Shown: in pieces, positions 1 through 7,899 of the stretch
Position numbering within the stretch: the stretch's first letter is position 1
Layout: each line of letters opens with the position of its first letter
Source of the DNA: a virus
IMG/VR virus record: IMGVR_UViG_3300034374_006306
Span: 1-20,323 of that record
Reading direction: 5' to 3' (one strand)
Length of the DNA: 20,323 bases
Made by a program: the position numbers and the translations under genes
The notes under the pieces: generated by a model
What the model saw: the letters and a program-made list of their open reading frames with translations, nothing else
Databases searched by the model: none
What the model was told of the DNA's origin: nothing

Positions 1-46
1 CGGCACGCTTCTCGTCCTCCATCATTATCAGCTCGATGATCTTCAT
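1..46 (-). CDS. Hypothetical protein, N-terminal fragment (runs off the left edge)
   Basis: An ATG at 46 opens a frame that continues to the window edge, giving 15 residues that begin MKIIELIMMEDEK. It starts 9 bases after the stop of the preceding 55-aa gene on the same strand, consistent with the same transcript. The short helical, Glu/Met-rich start resembles the start of the 49-aa protein at 2141-2290 (both have an II-L-MEE/MED pattern). Nothing can be said about function. A gene here is supported only by position and by the open frame. Confidence 0.45.
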   Translation of the reverse strand, partial: MKIIELIMMEDEKRA

Positions 47-55
47 GCTACAAAA

Positions 56-223
56 TTAGTCATTACCTCCGTACACGTCCCCGATGCCTTGGTTCAGGAG
101 GTAGCCCTGACAGCACTCGATCTTGTAGGTGTTGTCTTCACAGAGGCACGCCCTGCGCCCTCCTCTCTTGCCTGAACGCCCCCATGTGAGGGACTTGTTG
201 CCGATGGGTTTCTGGTAGCTCAT
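56..223 (-). CDS. Small cysteine-containing phage protein, 55 aa
   Basis: The frame starts with ATG at 223, overlapping the stop of the upstream 123-aa gene by 4 bases (ATGA), and ends with TAA. The protein is basic at the N-terminus (WGRSGKRGGRR, about residues 14-24), then carries Cys26, Cys28 and a Cys37-Cys38 pair, followed by a QGYLLNQGIG segment. I recall similar short proteins with a CLC-DN-Y...CC-G...QGIG pattern in Bacteroidetes phages, always without a function. The four cysteines could bind a metal or form disulfides; this is inference. The start is well fixed by the overlap. Confidence 0.7.
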   Translation of the reverse strand: MSYQKPIGNKSLTWGRSGKRGGRRACLCEDNTYKIECCQGYLLNQGIGDVYGGND

Positions 224-591
224 TTCTTTCTTTTATATCCTCCACGCTCCCCGATCTCTGCCAGTTCGATGCCGAGCTCCTTCAGCTTGGACGCTGCCCA
301 CCGCTTCCCTGCCTTGCCTCCCCAGAGGAGGTAAGAGATAGTGCCGCACGCTTTGGTGTCGCTCTCGTCGTAGTAGGTTTCGGCTCTGCTCAAATAGCTG
401 TACATCCGACGGATCACAGCCTCTGTGATGGGTTTTTTTTGTGCGAGTTGTTGGGCTCTTATCTTCCCGATTTGGGTCGCGCACTTGTTATTGACGCGGG
501 CGTTCAGGGCGATGCCCCGCTTCGCGTTGTTGCTTACGGCTTCAGGATAATCGCTGTAAGATTCGAGGATTGTCTTCAGTTTTGCTTTCAT
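220..591 (-). CDS. Conserved phage protein, 123 aa, similar to a domain linked to head-maturation proteins
   Basis: The ATG at 591 overlaps the tape measure stop by 4 bases. The pattern YPEAVSNNAKRGI (about 16-28), CATQIGKIRAQQLA (about 37-50), a central MYSYLSRAE and a C-terminal CGTISYLLWGGKAG/RWA block matches a domain I recall from Bacteroidetes phages, often found beside or fused to prohead protease (XkdF-like) regions. Its biochemical role is unknown. If the association holds, head genes may lie just past the left edge, which would fit their absence from the rest of the window. The protein is basic and predicted helical. An A8 run in the coding strand (at QKK) does not lead to a convincing alternative frame. 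Confidence 0.72.
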   Translation of the reverse strand: MKAKLKTILESYSDYPEAVSNNAKRGIALNARVNNKCATQIGKIRAQQLAQKKPITEAVIRRMYSYLSRAETYYDESDTKACGTISYLLWGGKAGKRWAASKLKELGIELAEIGERGGYKRKK

Positions 592-2156
592 CCGAATGAG
601 GCGTTTCGTTCGATTCTTCTGTCGAGGGCTTGGTTGTCTGTCATCTCACCGCTGACCACATAGGCGCGGGTCGGTTTCTTCCCGAACTGGGCGAGCGATC
701 GGGTGGCCTGCGTCATGGCTTCGTTGCCTCCCAAGATGGAGACGTTCGGCATGGTGGGCGTAGGTGCGCCCCCTCTGCCTGCTGCTGCTCCTCCACCGCC
801 TCCGAATCCGTTGGGGACTGGAGTGCTCAAGATGTTGCGCACCTGTGCGAAGCCCGAGGCGAGCGTCAAGCCTGCCGCGATCTGTGGGCCGGGAGGTGGC
901 AGGGGTGTGTTGGCGAGGGCGTTGGTGAACGCCTTGTATGTGTCGATGGTTGCGGAGGCGATGGCTGCGGCCTTCCCTGCTGCGCTCTCTCTTCCGAATA
1001 TCTCACCGATGACATTCAAGCCAGTCTGCGCGAGGGCGACCCTTGCTTCTGCAAATTGCTCCTCTGTCCTTTGCTTCTGCTTGGCGATCTGCTCCGCGAT
1101 CTCGCCCTCTTTGATCTGTTCGTCGATGCGCTCGAGGTGTGCCTTCTTCCGCACCTTGCTCATCTCGATTTGTCGGTCGAGCTCTGCGTTGAAGTTCTCC
1201 TCCATGATCGCCTCGTCCTCTTCCTCCATCGCGATGGCCTCCTTCATGGCCTTGATCTTGTCCTCGATGCTCTGCGTCTGCTGCTGCTCGGCTTTGCTCA
1301 ATGAGTTCAGGCGGGTGATCATCTCCTTCAGTCGCTTGTCCCTGCGCCTCTCAAGGTCGAAGAGTTCAGCCTCGGCCTCCCTCTGCCTCTTGATGTCCTC
1401 GGTCAGGCTCTCGCTCATGGCCACCTCCTCGGCAATGATTCGGGCGCGTTCCCTTGCGATCTCGATCTGCTCGTCTGCTTCTTCCCTCTGGAGGCGTATG
1501 GCTTCGCGGAGTGCTGCGGCCTGCTCCTTCCTGCTCTTCGTTTGGTCTTCAGCGGCAAGCCTTAAATCTTCGATTTGCGCCCTCCTTTTTGCAGAGGTGA
1601 GTATCATCTCTGCCTCCTTCTTTTCGAGCTGATCTGTGGCTTCTGCGAGGCCGATGGCGAGCTTTGTCTCTCTCTCTATCTCATCGCCCACACCCCTGAC
1701 GGCTTCCGCTGCCAGATTCGCGGCCTCCGTGAACTCTCCCCTGAATACCAAAGTGATCGCTTTGCCGAGCATGCTGATGCGGTCGATCACCACGTTGATG
1801 GTCGCCCCGATGCCTGCGGTGATCTTGTTGAACATCTCTGCACCCTCCTGCGTCTTGCTGAACATGGTGGCCAATGAGCCCACAGCGACGACGAGCAGGC
1901 CGATGCCCGTGGCTGCGATCGCTCCCTTGAGGGTGGTCATGGCTACGACCCCGCTCTTCGCCCCCTTCACGATGCCCCTGAAGGCTGTCACCGCCCCGCC
2001 CGTCATCTTATCGAGCTGTCCAGTTAGCCCTCTGGTGGCTGCTGTTGCGTCCTCGGTGGTCTTCTTCGTCTCGTTGAGCTTCCCCTCGAGGTCTTTGATC
2101 TTGCCCTCCGCTGCTTGCGTCCGGGCGATGAGCTCGATGATTACTTCGTTCGCCAT
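588..2156 (-). CDS. Tail tape measure protein, 522 aa
   Basis: This protein sets tail length and is threaded through the tail tube. The ATG at 2156 (MANEVIIELIARTQ) is preferred over an open extension to 2192 because the family usually starts this way and the small upstream gene ends at 2141. Visible parts: an N-terminal coiled coil (about 10-50), one strong hydrophobic segment (about 77-97), a long Glu/Lys/Arg-rich coiled coil (about 160-370), an Ala-rich helix, a Gly-rich linker (GGGGGAAAGRGG) and a C-terminal AYVVSGEMTDNQ-type end that I recall from tape measure proteins of Bacteroidetes phages. At roughly 1.5 angstrom per residue it would imply a short tail. It lies downstream of the large tail proteins, an unusual order. 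Confidence 0.85.
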   Translation of the reverse strand: MANEVIIELIARTQAAEGKIKDLEGKLNETKKTTEDATAATRGLTGQLDKMTGGAVTAFRGIVKGAKSGVVAMTTLKGAIAATGIGLLVVAVGSLATMFSKTQEGAEMFNKITAGIGATINVVIDRISMLGKAITLVFRGEFTEAANLAAEAVRGVGDEIERETKLAIGLAEATDQLEKKEAEMILTSAKRRAQIEDLRLAAEDQTKSRKEQAAALREAIRLQREEADEQIEIARERARIIAEEVAMSESLTEDIKRQREAEAELFDLERRRDKRLKEMITRLNSLSKAEQQQTQSIEDKIKAMKEAIAMEEEDEAIMEENFNAELDRQIEMSKVRKKAHLERIDEQIKEGEIAEQIAKQKQRTEEQFAEARVALAQTGLNVIGEIFGRESAAGKAAAIASATIDTYKAFTNALANTPLPPPGPQIAAGLTLASGFAQVRNILSTPVPNGFGGGGGAAAGRGGAPTPTMPNVSILGGNEAMTQATRSLAQFGKKPTRAYVVSGEMTDNQALDRRIERNASFG

Positions 2157-2290
2157 GTCATTCTTTTGATTGCCTTCACCGCGCCCCTCCATGTGGTCGG
2201 GAGGTAGTGCCTACCCTTCGCGATATCGACCTCTTCGCTGATTCCTTTGTGCTCCTCCATCTGGAGCAGCTTGATGATTTCTGTGATCAT
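2141..2290 (-). CDS. Hypothetical protein, 49 aa
   Basis: An ATG at 2290 lies 3 bases after the stop of the 866-aa tail gene; the frame ends with TAA inside the start of the tape measure gene (16-base overlap). The product begins MITEIIKLLQMEEHKG and ends with a basic segment containing TTWRGAVKAIKR. It fills the only gap between two tail genes, and its end couples to the next start, which supports it being translated. Its N-terminus resembles the truncated gene at 1-46. A position just before a tape measure gene recalls small tail accessory proteins, but I cannot assign a function. Confidence 0.6.
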   Translation of the reverse strand: MITEIIKLLQMEEHKGISEEVDIAKGRHYLPTTWRGAVKAIKRMTWRTK

Positions 2291-2293
2291 GCG

Positions 2294-4894
2294 CTATGCC
2301 CTTTTTACTATGAATGAAGCGTCCGAGATCGTGAGCGTGGCGTTGCCGCTTGCCACCTTCTTGATGCCGATGCTGATGGTGTCCTCGTTGAACAAATTCA
2401 TCAGCCCCACAAGCATCACCTCGCTCGACCCGTTCGGCTCGAATGCTACAAAGTTAGTTTCGACCCCGTTCACAAGGATGGCGAACTGGATGTCCTTCGT
2501 TGTCTCATTTGTGAAGGATGCGTGAAAGATGACCTCGGTGATGAAGTTGTCGTTCTGCGTGAACTCCCCCGTCGTGAGGTTCTTCGTGAAGCAGGTGCAC
2601 TGGTCGAAGGTGCTCGTGTCGTAGCCTCCGATCTCTTGGTAGCTCGTCGTCATGCTGATGGCTTCGTCCGTGTTGATGATCATGTCCAAGACGCGAGGGT
2701 TCGCCAGAAAGGTCAAGTGCTGAATCGCCCCCTGCTGTGCGATACCCCTGCTCCTGCTCTGATATAATTCGTCGGGCTTGATGAGGTAATTGCTGCCCAC
2801 CTTGAGAGCCCCCGCGAGCTTGAGCTCTTGGTTCGTTGGGGTCTGATCCCATGTGAGCGTGCCGTCGTCCGAGTAGGTGGGGGTCGCTGTGGCCTTCTGG
2901 TCGTAGGTGAACAAGTCAAGCGTCGCCCTCCCCTCCGTCATGTTGTAGCTGATCTTCTCGATCTTGTAGGGGCGCGTCGCGATCTGAATGGTGTCGTTCA
3001 TCTCGAGGGTCAGCCAGTCCGTCGTGTCGAGGTAGGCGGTCATCTGCACGCGCCTCATGGCAGGGTTGAAGATGCGGTCGAGGTGCGGCCTCCAGTATTT
3101 CTCGAGGAAGGTGTTTGTCGTGATCGCTCTGCTCGGTGGTGTCTCAATGCTGAAGGCGATCGAGTTGTCCGTTGAGGCCACAGGCTTGTCGTCCCATGTC
3201 CTGAAGTAGGGGAAGGAGGTCTGATCCACCACGACGGCCGAATCGTTCACCATCTTCCAAGTGAAGGCGGTCGTCTCATATCCTGCCCAGTAGAAGAGGG
3301 ACAGCTCGACCTGTATCGGCTCGCCATCCGTGTCCATGAACTTGTAGATTTCGAGGTCAGTCGTCCCTATGCGCACCCCTGCGGTGTCCACCTGATTCTC
3401 GAGCGTTGTCGGCATAATAACGAAGGGACTCTCCACCTCGATGCTGTCGGACGTGAAGTCAAACAAGCCCGCGTTCTCGTACTTGACCGCTCCGTAGTCC
3501 CGGGCGAAGGCGTTCTTGAAGCTGATGTTCGCGAGGTCTTCGCTCTCCTTGTGCTTGAGCTTGACCGATTCGGGGACTTCCTGCTTGTCTATCTTGATGA
3601 CGGAGGTGTCTATCTTGTCCGACCACTCCTTCGTCGCCCCTGCGTTGAGGTAGTCCGTGAGGGGGCTCATGGTGTAGGCCACCCCGTCGGAGGTGGTCAG
3701 CACCGCGTTGAACATCTTGAGCACTCCGTTGATGAAGTCGGTGATCTTGACCTCTGGCATCCCGTCCTCGATGAGGATGGTCGCCCCTGTCTTGAAGGTC
3801 GGCCAGTCAATGAGGTCGTAGACGAGGGTCGCTGTAAACGCGAGCCCCTGCGTCTCTGCCACTTGGAACTTGATGACGTCGCCCTGCTGCAAGAACATGG
3901 TGAAGGTGTAGGTCTGCGAAGTGCCTGAAGATTGGACTGGAGCGTTCGGCATGACGTTTCCATTCTTCCGAGCTCGAATGTTGAAAGATCGCGATGAGGT
4001 GATGGAGGTGAAGGCGAGTCTGAAGGTGTAGTTCCCAACGGTTGCCGCTGTGAACTCGCCCGTCGTGTCGTTGAATCTGATGTCGTTGTCCGTGTTCTCG
4101 GTAAAGCCTGCGAGGTCGTTGTAAGATGTCCCCGCTGATACATCCACAACAAGCTCCGCGTTCACCTCTGCGTCGTAGCCATCGAGAAACTTGCCGACCT
4201 TCTCCATCCCCATCATGTAGAGGTTGTCGTCGTCGATGGAGGAGTCGAGCGTGAGGGTCTTGCTGATATGCGTGAAGCACTTGGTCAAGATGGTGCTCAA
4301 TCGCACCGCAGGGCGTAGCTCTGCCGGGTGTATCGCTCCCCCATCTATGGCAATGCTGTTCTGTGCCATTCCTGCGGTCGAGTAGTTCCATGCTCCCTGC
4401 TCTCTGCTGCCGAAGTCGATGACTGGGTAACGTATCTGACCGCTCTGAAGAGTACCGCCCCACGATGCCACCACGTTCGTATATGTCAGCGCGTGGTCGA
4501 GGTTCATGTTGATGTCGCGGAGGTAGTCATCGCCCCAGAGGGTGGTGAGCTGCTTGTTCCTTCCGTAAAAGTTCACCTCATAGCTGTCGGGGATGTTGTT
4601 CTTCAGGGTGACATTCATCAGCTCGAGCACGCCCTCGAATATCTGCACGCCCTTGACGTTGATGGATGCCTCTGCCTTGTTGTGTACAGGGTAGGGGTCG
4701 TCGATGTCGAGGTTGTAGAAGTGCGTAAAGATGCCGTTGTTCGTGTCCGTCGCGGGGATGGTGAAGGGGCGCGAGAAGTCCGTCCGCGTCGCCCCGAGGT
4801 CGGTCAGGTCTTTGGCTTGCTTGACGAGGGTGATGTCCTCCCCTTTGTACAGGTCAGCGGTGACTCCTCCGATAATTAGCGAGACCCTGCTCAT
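2294..4894 (-). CDS. Large tail/baseplate structural protein, 866 aa, with two C1q/TNF-like jelly-roll segments
   Basis: The N-terminus (DLTDLGATRTDFSRPFTIPA, about residues 30-49) is a pattern I recall from tail-tip proteins of flavobacterial and marine Bacteroidetes phages. About residues 265-370 read like a C1q/TNF-type jelly roll: FNDTTGEFTAATVGNYTF, then an asparagine-glycine turn and QTYTFTMFLQQGDVIKF. The last ~120 residues repeat the logic (TTGEFTQNDNFITEVIF, ILVNG, ending DASFIVKRA). Such folds often sit at the exposed end of phage fibres and may bind host glycans; that is inference. The start overlaps the 407-aa gene stop by 4 bases. It is probably part of the distal tail or receptor-binding apparatus. 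Confidence 0.7.
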   Translation of the reverse strand: MSRVSLIIGGVTADLYKGEDITLVKQAKDLTDLGATRTDFSRPFTIPATDTNNGIFTHFYNLDIDDPYPVHNKAEASINVKGVQIFEGVLELMNVTLKNNIPDSYEVNFYGRNKQLTTLWGDDYLRDINMNLDHALTYTNVVASWGGTLQSGQIRYPVIDFGSREQGAWNYSTAGMAQNSIAIDGGAIHPAELRPAVRLSTILTKCFTHISKTLTLDSSIDDDNLYMMGMEKVGKFLDGYDAEVNAELVVDVSAGTSYNDLAGFTENTDNDIRFNDTTGEFTAATVGNYTFRLAFTSITSSRSFNIRARKNGNVMPNAPVQSSGTSQTYTFTMFLQQGDVIKFQVAETQGLAFTATLVYDLIDWPTFKTGATILIEDGMPEVKITDFINGVLKMFNAVLTTSDGVAYTMSPLTDYLNAGATKEWSDKIDTSVIKIDKQEVPESVKLKHKESEDLANISFKNAFARDYGAVKYENAGLFDFTSDSIEVESPFVIMPTTLENQVDTAGVRIGTTDLEIYKFMDTDGEPIQVELSLFYWAGYETTAFTWKMVNDSAVVVDQTSFPYFRTWDDKPVASTDNSIAFSIETPPSRAITTNTFLEKYWRPHLDRIFNPAMRRVQMTAYLDTTDWLTLEMNDTIQIATRPYKIEKISYNMTEGRATLDLFTYDQKATATPTYSDDGTLTWDQTPTNQELKLAGALKVGSNYLIKPDELYQSRSRGIAQQGAIQHLTFLANPRVLDMIINTDEAISMTTSYQEIGGYDTSTFDQCTCFTKNLTTGEFTQNDNFITEVIFHASFTNETTKDIQFAILVNGVETNFVAFEPNGSSEVMLVGLMNLFNEDTISIGIKKVASGNATLTISDASFIVKRA

Positions 4895-6114
4895 ATCGTC
4901 ACCATGTTCTTCAGGTCATTGGCCACCCTGAAGGCGAGGGTGTAGTTGACGAGCTTGTTGTTGATGTGCTTCTGCTTCGCCACGTCTCCGCTCGAGGGGA
5001 TCAGGGGCACGATGGTCGTCCCATCGACGAGAAAGACCTTCTCGCTCTGCATCATGTCGGTGATCATCTCCCAGATGTCCTCGGGTTGGTAGCCTGTATT
5101 GATGGTGATGCTCTCCTGCCCATTGGCTTCAAAGATGCGCTCCGTGCCTTCGGTGTCGGTGTAGCTCACCGCGAGGGCTGCGGTCGTGAGGTAGCTGTTG
5201 TTGAACTCCCTCCGCTCGAAGGTCGCGCTGTCCTCCCTTGCCTTAAGTGCGGGAATGTAGTCGTATGCTCCGAAGCGATTCAAGAAGCCGATGAAGAACT
5301 GCGTGTACCTATCTGCGCAGGCCACCTCCACAGCCATCCTCCGCTGCTCTGCTGCGCCATCTTTGGCGATGATGGTGTAGGTGTCATTGTATTGGGTTGC
5401 GTAGCTGTAAACGCAGGAAAACGACTCAACTGTCCCGCTGTCTGCCACGATGTCCTGCCTCCTCTTCTCGAGCGTCTGGCCGTAGAGGTCAGAGCCGAGG
5501 AGCACATGGACGAGGCTCTCGGTGGTTTCGGTCGTGTCCTTCCCTGTCATGTCGATTGCGTAGTCGATGCCGTGCTCCCCCTCGATGACGAGGTTGTCGA
5601 TCGTGGCGGTCAGGAAGGATGTGGTGAACTGGAGGTTGTTCGGGATGACGAGCCCGTCGATGAAGTTGCTCATCGTTGCCCTTGAGCTGTGGGTCGAGTT
5701 CACGCCCTGCGAGTATTTGGTGAAGCCACGAACAGCGAGGCGCGTGCCTGAATCTACTGGCGTGGCCGTGCTGTCGTCGCTCGTGTAGGTTGCGGTCACT
5801 TGCACCCACACCGCCCCCGTCGTGTTGTTGTTCACTTGGGTGCTGTTCGCATTGAGCAGCGCGTCGGGCTCTTCAAAGCCGAGCTGCGACCTAATGAGCT
5901 GACTGATGTCAAAGATGCCCACGTTGTTGCTGTCGGGCAGCTTGGTGAGGGTGTAGGTGGCCGAGCCGGGCTTGTCGCTTGGGTTGTCTCCTTCCCAGAT
6001 GTAGACCTCGAGCTTGTACCTGAAGTTCGTTTCTGCGTAGGCCGAGTCGCTGATGTGATAGATCACAGGGCTCAAGGCGTAGATCGTGCCCCCTGGCTGT
6101 TGGTTGATCGTCAT
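4891..6114 (-). CDS. Putative tail structural protein, 407 aa
   Basis: The ATG at 6114 overlaps the preceding stop by 4 bases. The protein begins MTINQQPGGTIYALSP, a beta-rich start resembling tail proteins of Bacteroidetes phages in which a GIFDISQLIRSQL motif (about residues 67-79 here) is conserved. The rest is rich in Thr, Ser and aromatic residues, as in virion proteins made of beta sandwiches. No enzymatic motif is visible. It is translationally coupled to both neighbours and is followed by the 866-aa tail protein, so a baseplate or tail-tip partner is likely. An alternative is a major tail protein with added domains, but it is long for that. Confidence 0.6.
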   Translation of the reverse strand: MTINQQPGGTIYALSPVIYHISDSAYAETNFRYKLEVYIWEGDNPSDKPGSATYTLTKLPDSNNVGIFDISQLIRSQLGFEEPDALLNANSTQVNNNTTGAVWVQVTATYTSDDSTATPVDSGTRLAVRGFTKYSQGVNSTHSSRATMSNFIDGLVIPNNLQFTTSFLTATIDNLVIEGEHGIDYAIDMTGKDTTETTESLVHVLLGSDLYGQTLEKRRQDIVADSGTVESFSCVYSYATQYNDTYTIIAKDGAAEQRRMAVEVACADRYTQFFIGFLNRFGAYDYIPALKAREDSATFERREFNNSYLTTAALAVSYTDTEGTERIFEANGQESITINTGYQPEDIWEMITDMMQSEKVFLVDGTTIVPLIPSSGDVAKQKHINNKLVNYTLAFRVANDLKNMVTI

Positions 6115-6689
6115 GCTGTCACTTGGTTTCTGATGTCCTCCTCGAAGGCTTCAATAATTTTCTGTTCGTATTTGTCACGCGCCTGCTCCTCGGGCTCGCT
6201 GAAGAAGTGGGTGGGCTCGATGCCGAACCACTTGATCTTCCTGTTCATCAGGAAGGCCATGCTCCTCATGTTGCTCTCCGTCTTCTCAATGAACTGCCCG
6301 GTCGTCAGGTCGCGGGGCTGTATTCTGCTTGCCTCGATCCAGTCCCTCATCTTCGCGGGCGGGATGCCTCTCCCCTGCGCCACGCCCTTCATGAATGGAT
6401 AACGGCCTCGGTCTAAATAGAAGCCATAATCGAGCCCCTTGTATTTGACCACGATGCTCTGGCCGTCCTCCTTGAGTTCGTAGCCGAGGGACTTCTGAAG
6501 CCTGCCTGTCGCCTTGAGGTCGCGCTGCGCTTTCTTGAACTCAAAGCCTGTCGGCCTGCCGTTCTTCCATTTGGCGCGGACGTTCTTCCGTGTCTGCCGT
6601 GCTCCGAGGTTCTGCTTCGCCTTCTTGACGACCCAGTCGCCCATCTCGGTCAGCACCTCCTCGAGGCGTGGAAATTTAGCAGAGGCCAT
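6111..6689 (-). CDS. HK97 gp10-like tail completion / head-tail connector protein, 192 aa
   Basis: The start is set at the ATG at 6689 (MASAKFPRLEEVLTEMGDW); the frame stays open to 6836, but that stretch lies inside the previous gene and reads as low-quality Arg/Ser-rich sequence. The protein begins with an amphipathic helix and continues with a basic stretch, LKATGRLQKSLGYELKEDG, YGFYLDRGRYP (about residues 88-98) and IPPAKMRDWI. The order of an L-TGRL-S segment, a hydrophobic D-G-P loop and a PP..I..WI helix is typical of gp10-type proteins that join the tail to the head. The C-terminal 60 residues are charged and helical, longer than in the minimal family. Confidence 0.68.
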   Translation of the reverse strand: MASAKFPRLEEVLTEMGDWVVKKAKQNLGARQTRKNVRAKWKNGRPTGFEFKKAQRDLKATGRLQKSLGYELKEDGQSIVVKYKGLDYGFYLDRGRYPFMKGVAQGRGIPPAKMRDWIEASRIQPRDLTTGQFIEKTESNMRSMAFLMNRKIKWFGIEPTHFFSEPEEQARDKYEQKIIEAFEEDIRNQVTA

Positions 6690-7149
6690 CGGTCGTCGTT
6701 GCGTTTGGCGCTGTGATGCTGATGGATGCGCTCCAACCTGCGAGGCTGTTCGTCTGCGTCTCAAGGAAGCTCTGAAGCGTGACCCCTCCATCGAGCTGAA
6801 GGTTGTCCGCGTGGCGATCTCCCCTCCTGAACTCATCGAGCCAGATGTGGAAGGTGAGGGCGCAGTCGTTCAAGATGTCCTGCACGTTGTCCGTGCCATG
6901 AAAGGAGACGGGCGCATCCCTCACGTCGTCCTTGTTGAAGTCCACCTGATCGAAGATGCTGATGTTGAAGCTCCACGTCGAGGTCGCTCCGTTCATGGTG
7001 CAGTTCTCGGGGGTGATGTGGGCGATGGGGTATATGTTCTGCTTGTTCAGGTCAACGTCCCCGAGGTTGCCGAAGGTGATGGTGTTAACCCTGCTCGTCG
7101 CCTCGATGGCCTGCCTGATCTGTCCGGTGATTCTGTAAAAGTTAGCCAT
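6676..7149 (-). CDS. Putative tail terminator-like protein, 157 aa
   Basis: MANFYRITGQIRQAIEATSR begins with a helix, followed by VNTITFGNLGDVDLNKQNIYPIAHI and a beta-rich middle (STWSFNISIFDQVD). This layout is seen in small tail-completion or terminator proteins of Bacteroidetes phages, and the gene stands beside a gp10-like connector, as tail terminator genes often do. The start ATG at 7149 overlaps by 8 bases the stop (7142-7144) of the -1 frame of the tail chaperone gene, so translation of this gene may depend on ribosomes finishing the frameshifted product. The end overlaps the next gene by 14 bases. Function is inferred from context. Confidence 0.58.
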   Translation of the reverse strand: MANFYRITGQIRQAIEATSRVNTITFGNLGDVDLNKQNIYPIAHITPENCTMNGATSTWSFNISIFDQVDFNKDDVRDAPVSFHGTDNVQDILNDCALTFHIWLDEFRRGDRHADNLQLDGGVTLQSFLETQTNSLAGWSASISITAPNATTTDGLC

Positions 7150-7878
7150 GTGCCTGCTTTAGTCTTCTTCGTTCGTATTCGTCCCTGTCGCTCTCGTAAG
7201 CAAGCCAGAACAACGCTCGATGAAGCGGTAGTGATGTGATGGAATCAGCTCTTGCAATGTCTCCGTCGCAAAGCCGATGGATCGCTGCAAACCACCCCCA
7301 CTTCTTAAGGAAGTTGTCCCCTCCGATGCCTCCATCGCTTCGGGGCTCAAAGATTTCAGGATATGCATCGACAAATGTGTTCCGATGCGATAAAAAAAAA
7401 GCAGGGCTGCGATGGCCGTCCCTGCGCTCATCTTCTTGATGACCTCGCTGTCCCCGTCCGCGTTGTACGGCTCGATCTCGTAGCGGTCGCCCATGCTGCG
7501 CACAATGGGTCGGTAAAGGATCGCCATGATCTTGTCGAGGCTCTCCATGTTGTACTGGTATTTCTCGAGGTCGATGAACTCCCCGAAGGTGATCTCGTCG
7601 AGGTTCGGGTGGAAGCCGTAGTCCTTACCGAAGAGGCTGAAGGCTTGCGTGAACTCGGGCTCTCTGTTGAGCACCTCGAGTATCTGGGCGATGATGGCCT
7701 CCCGATCTTTCACCTTCATGTCCATCGCGTCGAGCTCGTTGATGCCGCAGAAGTAGGCGAGGGCTTTCACTTGGATGAACTCCTCCTTCGCGTCGGTGTC
7801 GATCGCGCTGAACTTCATGTAAGCCTCGAGGGTGATGTCCTCCCACGATGTGGGCACAATTACTTTGATCTCGCGCAT
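7142..7878 (-). CDS. Tail assembly chaperone, long form made by -1 frameshift (about 245 aa)
   Basis: Frame 0 runs from ATG 7878 (MREIKVIVPTSWEDITLEAY) through HPNLDEITFGEFIDLEKYQY and reaches CTT TTT TTT at the T9 run (7392-7400). Re-reading one T there moves translation to the -1 frame, open from 7393 to a TAA at 7142-7144. This adds 83 residues containing NFLKKWGWFAAIHRL, DGDIARADSITSLPLHRAL and FWLAYESDRDEYERRRLK. That tail matches the pattern I recall from tail chaperone C-terminal domains (KKWGWY-SIY-LA-GD...LPLH..L..L.FEK). Such chaperones coat the tape measure protein during tail assembly, and frameshifting in them is a classic phage feature. A homopolymer sequencing error would give the same protein as a single ORF. 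Either way this reading is more protein-like than the unshifted one. Confidence 0.72.
7159..7878 (-). CDS. Tail assembly chaperone, short form (unshifted frame, 239 aa)
   Basis: Without slippage the ribosome reads past the T9 run for a further 77 codons to the TAA at 7159-7161. Residues up to about 162 are shared with the long form. The unshifted end (YRIGTHLSMHILKSLSPEA onward) shows no pattern I recognise and is Ser/Gly/Thr rich, as expected for a passively open overlapping frame. A GTG at 7884 would add two residues (MQ); ATG 7878 is preferred because a promoter element lies just upstream. In phages such as lambda the short form is the abundant product and the shifted form a minor one; whether this holds here is unknown. 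Confidence 0.55.
   Translation of the reverse strand: MREIKVIVPTSWEDITLEAYMKFSAIDTDAKEEFIQVKALAYFCGINELDAMDMKVKDREAIIAQILEVLNREPEFTQAFSLFGKDYGFHPNLDEITFGEFIDLEKYQYNMESLDKIMAILYRPIVRSMGDRYEIEPYNADGDSEVIKKMSAGTAIAALLFFYRIGTHLSMHILKSLSPEAMEASEGTTSLRSGGGLQRSIGFATETLQELIPSHHYRFIERCSGLLTRATGTNTNEED
7391..7401 (-). promoter_or_regulatory. T9 slippery run (candidate programmed -1 frameshift or transcriptional slippage site)
   Basis: In the coding direction the sequence is C, nine T, then A, read as CTT TTT TTT TAT in frame 0. Two consecutive TTT codons allow both tRNAs to re-pair after a -1 slip, and a nine-base run can also cause RNA polymerase slippage. The conserved-looking C-terminal domain lies only in the -1 frame. 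I did not establish a stimulatory hairpin downstream. Confidence 0.62.
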
Positions 7879-7899
7879 TTGCACAGGGGTATGTGCAAA
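7878..7899. promoter_or_regulatory. Inverted repeat over promoter and start codon (candidate operator)
   Basis: Perfect 8-base arms, TTTGCACA and TGTGCAAA, are separated by 6 bases. The repeat overlaps the -10-like element TATCTTTGCA and reaches the first base of the tail chaperone start codon. Symmetry and placement suggest a binding site for a dimeric regulator of the tail transcript; an RNA hairpin hiding the start codon is the alternative if transcription begins further upstream. Confidence 0.5.

Noticed and set aside
439-445. A8 run in the 123-aa gene as a frameshift site
   Set aside because: The -1 reading downstream is open but gives an Arg/His/Gln-rich sequence, while the conserved CGTISYLLWGG block is in the original frame.
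630-2169. Plus-strand open frames opposite the tape measure gene
   Set aside because: Ser/Leu/Cys- or Ala/Ser-rich products typical of the complement of coiled-coil codons; the minus strand encodes a recognisable tape measure protein.
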